Below, piece after piece: positions 1 through 5,007 of a DNA stretch of 5,007 nt. The notes beneath the pieces are model-generated. The model was given only the letters and a program-made list of their open reading frames with translations, searched no databases and was not told where the DNA came from. Location of the stretch: assembly GCA_005884255.1 (NCBI GenBank), contig VBDL01000080.1, positions 1 through 5,007 on the forward strand, given 5' to 3'. Made by a program: the position numbers and the translations under genes. Position 1 is the first letter of the stretch; each line of letters opens with the position of its first letter. The stretch comes from Betaproteobacteria bacterium. GTDB lineage: Bacteria > Pseudomonadota > Gammaproteobacteria > Burkholderiales > Burkholderiaceae_C.

Positions 1-1584
<1,584 letters not shown>

Positions 1585-1588
<4 letters not shown>

Positions 1589-2448
1589 GAAATCAAGGAG
1601 TCGCGCGTGACGAGCAGCACCTGGTCGTCACCGGCGCTGGTGCTCAGCCACACCACTTCGAGCTTCGGGAAGGCACGCTCGAAATGCGCGCGCTCGTTGC
1701 CGATCTCGAGCACCAGCACCGCATCTTCGCTCATGCGCGAGGGCGCATCGCGCAGCAGCGCGCGGATGAAGTCCATGCCGTCGTCGCCGCCGGCCAGCGC
1801 CAGCGCGGGCTCGGCGCGGTACTCGGCCGGCAGCGCGGCCATCGACGCGGCGTTGACGTAGGGCGGGTTGCACAGGATCAGGTCGTAGGGGCCGGGCAAG
1901 GCGGTGAGGCCGTCGCTCTCGATCAACGTGATGCGCTCGCCGAGGCCATGCTTGCCGACGTTGATGCGCGCGACCGCCAATGCACCCTTCGACAGATCCG
2001 CCGCATCGACGCTCACCTCCGGCCACGCCATCGCCGCCAACACCGCGAGGCTGCCGTTGCCGGTGCACAGGTCGAGCACGCGGCTCGTGCGCTCTGACAG
2101 CCACGGGTCGATGCCGCCGTCGGCGATCAGCTCCGCGATGAAGGAACGCGGCACGATCGCGCGCTCGTCGACATAGAAGGGCACGCCTTGCAGCCAGGCT
2201 TCGTGCGTGAGGTAGGCGGCGGGCTGGCGCGTGGCAATGCGCTGTTCGACCAGCGCATCGATCTGCGCGATCTCGTCGGGCTTCAACTCACGCTGCGCGA
2301 CGGCGTCGAGCTCATGCAGCGGCAGCTTCAGCTGCCACAGCGCGAGCCACACCGCCTCGTCGAAGGCGTTGCTCGTGCCGTGCCCAAACGAAACGCCCGC
2401 CTGGTCGAGGCGGGCGCTGGCGCGCTCGATGACCTCGATGAGTTTCAT
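1585..2448 (-). CDS. prmB: 50S ribosomal protein L3 (uL3) N5-glutamine methyltransferase PrmB
   Basis: SAM-dependent enzyme of 287 aa that methylates a glutamine side chain of ribosomal protein uL3 in the cytoplasm, helping ribosome assembly. The N-terminal helical domain contains FGHGT (21-25) and the block AYLTHEAWLQGVPFYVDER (78-96) followed by IVPRS (98-102), which is diagnostic of PrmB. The Rossmann-fold domain has motif I LDLCTGNG (125-132) for SAM and the catalytic NPPY (194-197) that holds the glutamine amide. LEIGN (247-251) lies near the end. PrmC, the release-factor methyltransferase, shares NPPY but lacks the GHGT and AW..G..FYVDER blocks, so PrmB is preferred. The ATG overlaps the dapE stop as ATGA. 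A GGAG at 2460-2463 lies 11 nt upstream, longer than ideal. The gene is complete with all key residues, and its own stop overlaps the start of the ABC-F gene, another ribosome-acting factor. Confidence 0.97.
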
Positions 2449-3590
2449 GACAAGAGCTGCTCCAGCGTGCGCCGGTAGATCTCGGTCAGCGGCTCGAGGT
2501 CGGCCACTGCGACATGCTCGTCGATCTTGTGGATCGACGCGTTGATCGGCCCGAACTCGACCACCTGCTCGCAGATCTTGGCGATGAAGCGGCCATCGGA
2601 GGTGCCGCCGGTGGTCGACAGCTCCGGCGTGATGCCGGTGGTCTCACGGATCGCGGTGGTCAGCGCCTCGCTCAACGACCCGGGGCGCGTGAGGAACGGC
2701 TCGCCGCCCAGCGTCCAGGCGAGCGTGTAGTCCAGGCCATGCTTGTCGAGCAGCGCGTGCACGCGTGACTTCAGCGATTCGGCGCTCGAAACGCTGGCGA
2801 AGCGGAAATTGAAGTCGATCACCGCCTCGCCGGGAATCACGTTGCCCGCGCCGGTGCCGGCGTGGATGTTCGACATCTGCCAGCTGGTTGGTGGGAAGTG
2901 GTCGTTGCCGCGGTCCCACTCCACGCTGACGAGCTCGGCCAGCGCCGGCGCCACCAGATGGATGGGGTTCTTCGCGAGTTGCGGATAGGCGATGTGGCCT
3001 TGCACGCCGCGCACCGTGAGCTTGCCCGACAGCGTGCCGCGGCGGCCGTTCTTGATCATGTCGCCCAGGCGCTGCACCGAGGTTGGCTCGCCGACGATGC
3101 AGCAGTCGAGCCGCTCGCCGCGCGCCTTCAAGGCTTCGACGAGGCGCACCGTGCCGTCGACCGAGGGCCCTTCCTCATCGCTGGTGACGAGGAAGGCGAT
3201 GCTGCCGCGATGCTGCGGATGCGCCTGCACGAAGCGCTCGCAGGCGACGACCATCGCCGCCAGCGAGGTCTTCATGTCGGCGGCGCCGCGGCCATAGAGC
3301 TGGCCGTCGCGATGCGTCGGCACGAAGGGGTCGCTGCGCCATTGAGCCAACGGCCCGGTGGGCACGACATCGGTGTGGCCGGCGAAGGCGAGCACCGGCC
3401 CATCGCCATGGCCGCGCTTCACGGCCCACAGGTTGGTGACGCGGAAGTCTTCGGGGCCGCACGTCAGTGTCTCTGTGACGAAACCGAGCGCGCGCAGCCG
3501 ATCGCCGATCAGTTGCTGGCAGCCACCGTCCTCCGGCGTGATCGAGCGCTTGGAGATCAGCGCTTCGGCAAAACGCAGCGTGTCCGTCAT
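2445..3590 (-). CDS. dapE: succinyl-diaminopimelate desuccinylase DapE
   Basis: Zinc M20-family hydrolase of 381 aa. It cleaves N-succinyl-LL-2,6-diaminopimelate to succinate and LL-diaminopimelate in the succinylase branch of lysine and meso-DAP (peptidoglycan) synthesis. The expected metal ligands are all visible: H72 and D74 in GHTDVVP, bridging D105 in GRGAADMK, E139 (general base) and E140 in SDEEGPS, E168 in GEPT, and H354 in SIHKIDEH. H199 in the dimerisation (lid) domain, in GVQGHIAYP, matches the second-domain histidine that reaches the active site. Length and spacing agree with the Haemophilus enzyme (377 aa) with a constant shift of about five residues. The ATG at 3590 was chosen because MTDTLRFAEALISKR is where the family begins. 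The frame stays open to 3743, but that extra stretch is only the pilus ATPase gene read in another frame. The start overlaps the ATPase stop (ATGA), no Shine-Dalgarno is seen, and a GC palindrome lies 2 nt upstream. Confidence 0.98.
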   Translation of the reverse strand: MTDTLRFAEALISKRSITPEDGGCQQLIGDRLRALGFVTETLTCGPEDFRVTNLWAVKRGHGDGPVLAFAGHTDVVPTGPLAQWRSDPFVPTHRDGQLYGRGAADMKTSLAAMVVACERFVQAHPQHRGSIAFLVTSDEEGPSVDGTVRLVEALKARGERLDCCIVGEPTSVQRLGDMIKNGRRGTLSGKLTVRGVQGHIAYPQLAKNPIHLVAPALAELVSVEWDRGNDHFPPTSWQMSNIHAGTGAGNVIPGEAVIDFNFRFASVSSAESLKSRVHALLDKHGLDYTLAWTLGGEPFLTRPGSLSEALTTAIRETTGITPELSTTGGTSDGRFIAKICEQVVEFGPINASIHKIDEHVAVADLEPLTEIYRRTLEQLLS

Positions 3591-4786
3591 AGCGCGCCGC
3601 GGCGCGTGGAGTTCGAGAACACCGAGCTGCGCTCCTCGGGCCGCACCTCGAGCATGATCTCGGTGAACGAGGCACCGTCTTCCACCTCTTCCTTCTTCGG
3701 CGTGACGCGCGACTGCGGCGTCATGTCGTTCTGCAGGCGCCACATCAGGTTGGTCGGCGAATCGGCATGCGCCAGGCCTTCGTCGCGCGTGATGGTGCCG
3801 GCGGTGATCAGGCGCGCGATGTCTTCCTCGAAGGCCTGCGAGCCTTCGGCCAGCGATTTCTCCATCGCCTCCTTCACGCCATTGATGTCGCCTTGCTCGA
3901 TCAGCTCGGACACCAGCTTGGTGTTCAGCAGCACCTCTACGGTGGGCACGCGGCCGCCGGCGGTGGCGCGCAGCAGGCGCTGCGAGACGATGGCCTTCAG
4001 GCCCGAGGCCAGGTCGGCCAGCAGCGCGGGCCGCGCCTCCGGCGTGTAGAACGACAGGATGCGCCCCAGCGCGTGGTAGCTGTTGTTCGCATGCAGCGTG
4101 GCCAGCACCAGGTGGCCCGACAGCGAATACGAGATCGCCGAGGTCATCGTCTCGCGATCGCGGATTTCGCCGATGAGGATGCAGTCCGGCGCCTGGCGCA
4201 ACGCGTTCTTCAGCGCGATCTGCAGGCTGGAGGTATCGCGGCCGACCTCGCGCTGGTTGACCACCGACTTCTTGTTGGAGAACAGGAACTCGATCGGATC
4301 CTCGATGGTGAGGATGTGCCCGGTCATCTGCTGGTTGCGCTGCTCGAGCATCGACGCGAGCGTCGTGCTCTTGCCGGTGCCGGTGGCGCCGACCATCAGC
4401 ACCAGGCCGCGCTTCTCGAGCACCAGCGTGTTGAGGATCGGCGGCAGGTTCAGGCTGTCCAGCGACGGGATGCTGAACGGGATGCAGCGGAACACCGCCG
4501 CGATCGAGCCGCGCTGCTTGAAGGCCGAGAGGCGGAAGCTGCCCACGCCTGACAGGCCGACGCCGACGTTGAGCTCGCCCGTGTCGTCGAGCTCTTCCAG
4601 CTGCGTGGGCGACAGCAGCTCGGCCAGCAACTGGCGCGGCTGCTGGAAGGTCAGCGGCTGATCGGTCAGCGGCAGGATCTGGCCGTTGATCTTGATGAGG
4701 ATGGGTGTGTTCGCCGACAGGTACACGTCCGACGCGGCCTTGTCGGCCATCAGACGAAGCACCCGCTCCATGTTGCCAGCATTCAT
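3587..4786 (-). CDS. pilU: PilT/PilU-family type IV pilus retraction ATPase, PilU-type
   Basis: Cytoplasmic hexameric ATPase of 399 aa that would work at the pilus base with PilT and PilC to power retraction and twitching. An N-terminal PAS-like domain (about 1-105, with SDVYLSANTPILIKING) precedes the RecA-like core. The core has Walker A GATGTGKS (133-140), Asp box TIEDPIEF (160-167), Walker B ILIGEIRD (203-210) and His box LATLHANN (228-235, H232). PilU traits are the length (PilT is about 345 aa), KEAMEKS in place of the PilT AIRNLIRE motif, the segment EGLAHADSPTNL (336-347), and a polar tail of about 40 residues. No catalytic residue is missing. Start M1 is preferred over M6 because GGAGAG lies about 9 nt upstream. 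No pilT is adjacent in the window: a GGDEF gene lies upstream and dapE overlaps downstream, so this may be a separate paralogue rather than the partner from a pilT-pilU pair. Family is certain; orthology to PilU is less so. Confidence 0.9.
   Translation of the reverse strand: MNAGNMERVLRLMADKAASDVYLSANTPILIKINGQILPLTDQPLTFQQPRQLLAELLSPTQLEELDDTGELNVGVGLSGVGSFRLSAFKQRGSIAAVFRCIPFSIPSLDSLNLPPILNTLVLEKRGLVLMVGATGTGKSTTLASMLEQRNQQMTGHILTIEDPIEFLFSNKKSVVNQREVGRDTSSLQIALKNALRQAPDCILIGEIRDRETMTSAISYSLSGHLVLATLHANNSYHALGRILSFYTPEARPALLADLASGLKAIVSQRLLRATAGGRVPTVEVLLNTKLVSELIEQGDINGVKEAMEKSLAEGSQAFEEDIARLITAGTITRDEGLAHADSPTNLMWRLQNDMTPQSRVTPKKEEVEDGASFTEIMLEVRPEERSSVFSNSTRRGAL
3593..3606 (-). other. 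14-bp GC-only perfect palindrome directly before the dapE start
   Basis: CGCGCCGCGGCGCG is its own reverse complement and ends two bases before the dapE ATG, inside the last codons of the pilus ATPase gene. As RNA it could fold with a 5-bp GC stem and a CGCG loop. It occupies the place where a Shine-Dalgarno sequence would lie, and none is present. If the fold forms, dapE would need ribosomes finishing the upstream gene to open it. The palindrome is seen directly; the coupling role is inference, and GC-rich codons (Arg-Arg-Gly-Ala) alone could produce it. Confidence 0.5.
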
Positions 4787-4795
4787 GTGTTCGTT

Positions 4796-4801
4796 CTCTC
4801 C
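4796..4801 (-). promoter_or_regulatory. ribosome-binding site of the PilU-type gene
   Basis: On the minus strand GGAGAG lies nine bases before the ATG at 4786. It is the only clear, well-spaced Shine-Dalgarno sequence found among the four overlapping genes. It decides the start in favour of M1 over the internal Met6, and marks this gene as the likely entry point for ribosomes on the operon. A small GCGG/CCGC hairpin (4807-4817) sits just upstream of it. Confidence 0.7.
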
Positions 4802-4830
4802 ATTGCGCGGCGACCGCTCACCACCATGCG

Positions 4831-4867
4831 GACACCGCGGATCCGGCTCTGCCGGTCCGCTGGTGTC
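4831..4867. repeat. long imperfect stem-loop within the intergenic element
   Basis: On the plus strand the left arm reads GACACC-GCGG-(AT)-CCGGC and the right arm GCCGG-(T)-CCGC-(T)-GGTGTC around a TCT loop. This gives 15 base pairs interrupted only by a 2:1 internal loop and a one-base bulge. It is the strongest secondary structure in the gap and lies 44 bases before the pilus ATPase start codon. Pairing was worked out by eye. Confidence 0.7.
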
Positions 4868-4883
4868 GCCCCCTCGAGGGGGC
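4868..4883. repeat. 16-bp perfect palindrome
   Basis: GCCCCCTCGAGGGGGC is identical to its reverse complement. It abuts the long stem-loop on one side and shares its last base with the CGGCC-GAA-GGCCG hairpin (4883-4895) on the other. It could be a hairpin arm or a protein-binding site; the sequence alone does not decide. Confidence 0.7.
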
Positions 4884-4909
4884 GGCCGAAGGCCGTAGGG
4901 GGTGGTTCA

Positions 4910-5007
4910 TCAACTGCGAGAGACACTGTAGCGGTTCCCGGCCTCGCTCTTGCAACGGTACATTGCTTCGTCGGCCCGTTGCATCAAGGAGTTCACGTCC
5001 TGGCCGT
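4910..5007 (-). CDS. GGDEF-domain protein, C-terminal end (probable diguanylate cyclase; partial)
   Basis: Only the last 31 residues lie in the window; the rest is beyond position 5007. They contain LMQRADEAMYRCKSEAGNR, which closely follows the closing helix of GGDEF domains (consensus about ADxALYxAKxxGRN). The frame then ends in two stop codons in a row (TGATGA). GGDEF proteins make cyclic di-GMP, which often controls the change between motile and attached life, including type IV pili. The catalytic GG[D/E]EF loop, any sensory domain and any EAL domain are out of view, so activity cannot be judged. The end position suggests GGDEF is the last domain. The gene lies on the same strand as the pilus ATPase gene, separated by the structured 123-bp gap, so shared transcription is possible but not shown. 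Confidence 0.8.
   Translation of the reverse strand, partial: GQDVNSLMQRADEAMYRCKSEAGNRYSVSRS

Larger units (their letters stand above)
4831..4903. repeat. compound inverted-repeat element in the intergenic gap (REP-like or terminator-like)
   Basis: Three adjoining inverted repeats fill most of the 123-bp gap between the GGDEF gene and the pilus ATPase gene: a long imperfect hairpin (4831-4867), a 16-bp perfect palindrome (4868-4883) and a short CGGCC/GGCCG hairpin (4883-4895). A final AGGGGG (4897-4902) can also pair with the CCCCCT of the palindrome. Neither strand shows a T-run after the stems, so this is not a textbook intrinsic terminator. Its position just behind a stop codon and its GC-rich nested symmetry fit a dispersed REP-type element. 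Similar C5/G5 palindromes are, from memory, common between genes in Burkholderiales, but copy number cannot be judged from one window. It may still limit read-through or protect the 3' end of the upstream mRNA. Confidence 0.65.

Noticed and set aside
3591..3743. 51-residue N-terminal extension of dapE
   Set aside because: The frame is open, but these bases encode the end of the pilus ATPase gene. DapE homologues begin at the MTDTLRF position, which also gives the ATGA overlap seen at the other junctions.
2862..4049. 395-aa open frame on the plus strand, opposite dapE and the pilus ATPase gene
   Set aside because: It is a high-GC shadow frame: the protein is low in complexity, rich in Arg/Ala/His, matches no family, and crosses two well-supported genes on the other strand.
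4783..4827. 14-codon minus-strand mini-frame ending in a TGA that overlaps the pilus ATPase ATG, like a leader peptide
   Set aside because: Too short, with no recognisable attenuator codon run and no clear ribosome-binding site. The ATGA match can arise by chance once in three frames.
4787..4909. Sigma-70-type promoter for the operon
   Set aside because: No convincing -35/-10 pair was seen on the minus strand in this GC-rich gap. The promoter may lie upstream of the window or be of another type.

Overview
The window is GC-rich DNA from a proteobacterium, most likely a betaproteobacterium of the order Burkholderiales. That placement rests on strong G/C third-position codon use, the protein types, and recollection of similar gene orders. 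It was not tested by a search. Every gene that can be supported lies on the minus strand, so the biological reading order runs from high to low coordinates.

In transcription order the window holds: (1) the last 31 codons plus stop of a GGDEF-domain gene, probably a diguanylate cyclase (4910-5007, cut by the window edge); (2) a 123-bp intergenic gap (4787-4909) packed with nested inverted repeats (about 4831-4903), followed by a good ribosome-binding site; (3) a PilU-type type IV pilus retraction ATPase (3587-4786); (4) dapE, succinyl-diaminopimelate desuccinylase (2445-3590); (5) prmB, the methyltransferase of ribosomal protein uL3 (1585-2448); (6) a YheS-type ABC-F ATPase (1-1588, C-terminus beyond the window).

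The last four genes form a very tight cluster. Each of the three junctions is the same 4-bp ATGA overlap of start and stop. Only the first gene has a clear Shine-Dalgarno sequence at good spacing, and the dapE start is preceded by a GC-only palindrome. This points to one polycistronic mRNA with translational coupling. The functions are mixed: pilus retraction, lysine/peptidoglycan precursor synthesis, ribosomal protein methylation, and a ribosome-associated ATPase. The last two both act on the ribosome. The first looks like a lone paralogue, with no pilT beside it inside the window.

No tRNA, rRNA, CRISPR array, insertion sequence or phage gene was seen. The genes are intact, conserved housekeeping types with all key residues present. 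The least ordinary parts are the structured intergenic element and the coupled gene order. I found no convincing new biological system here.
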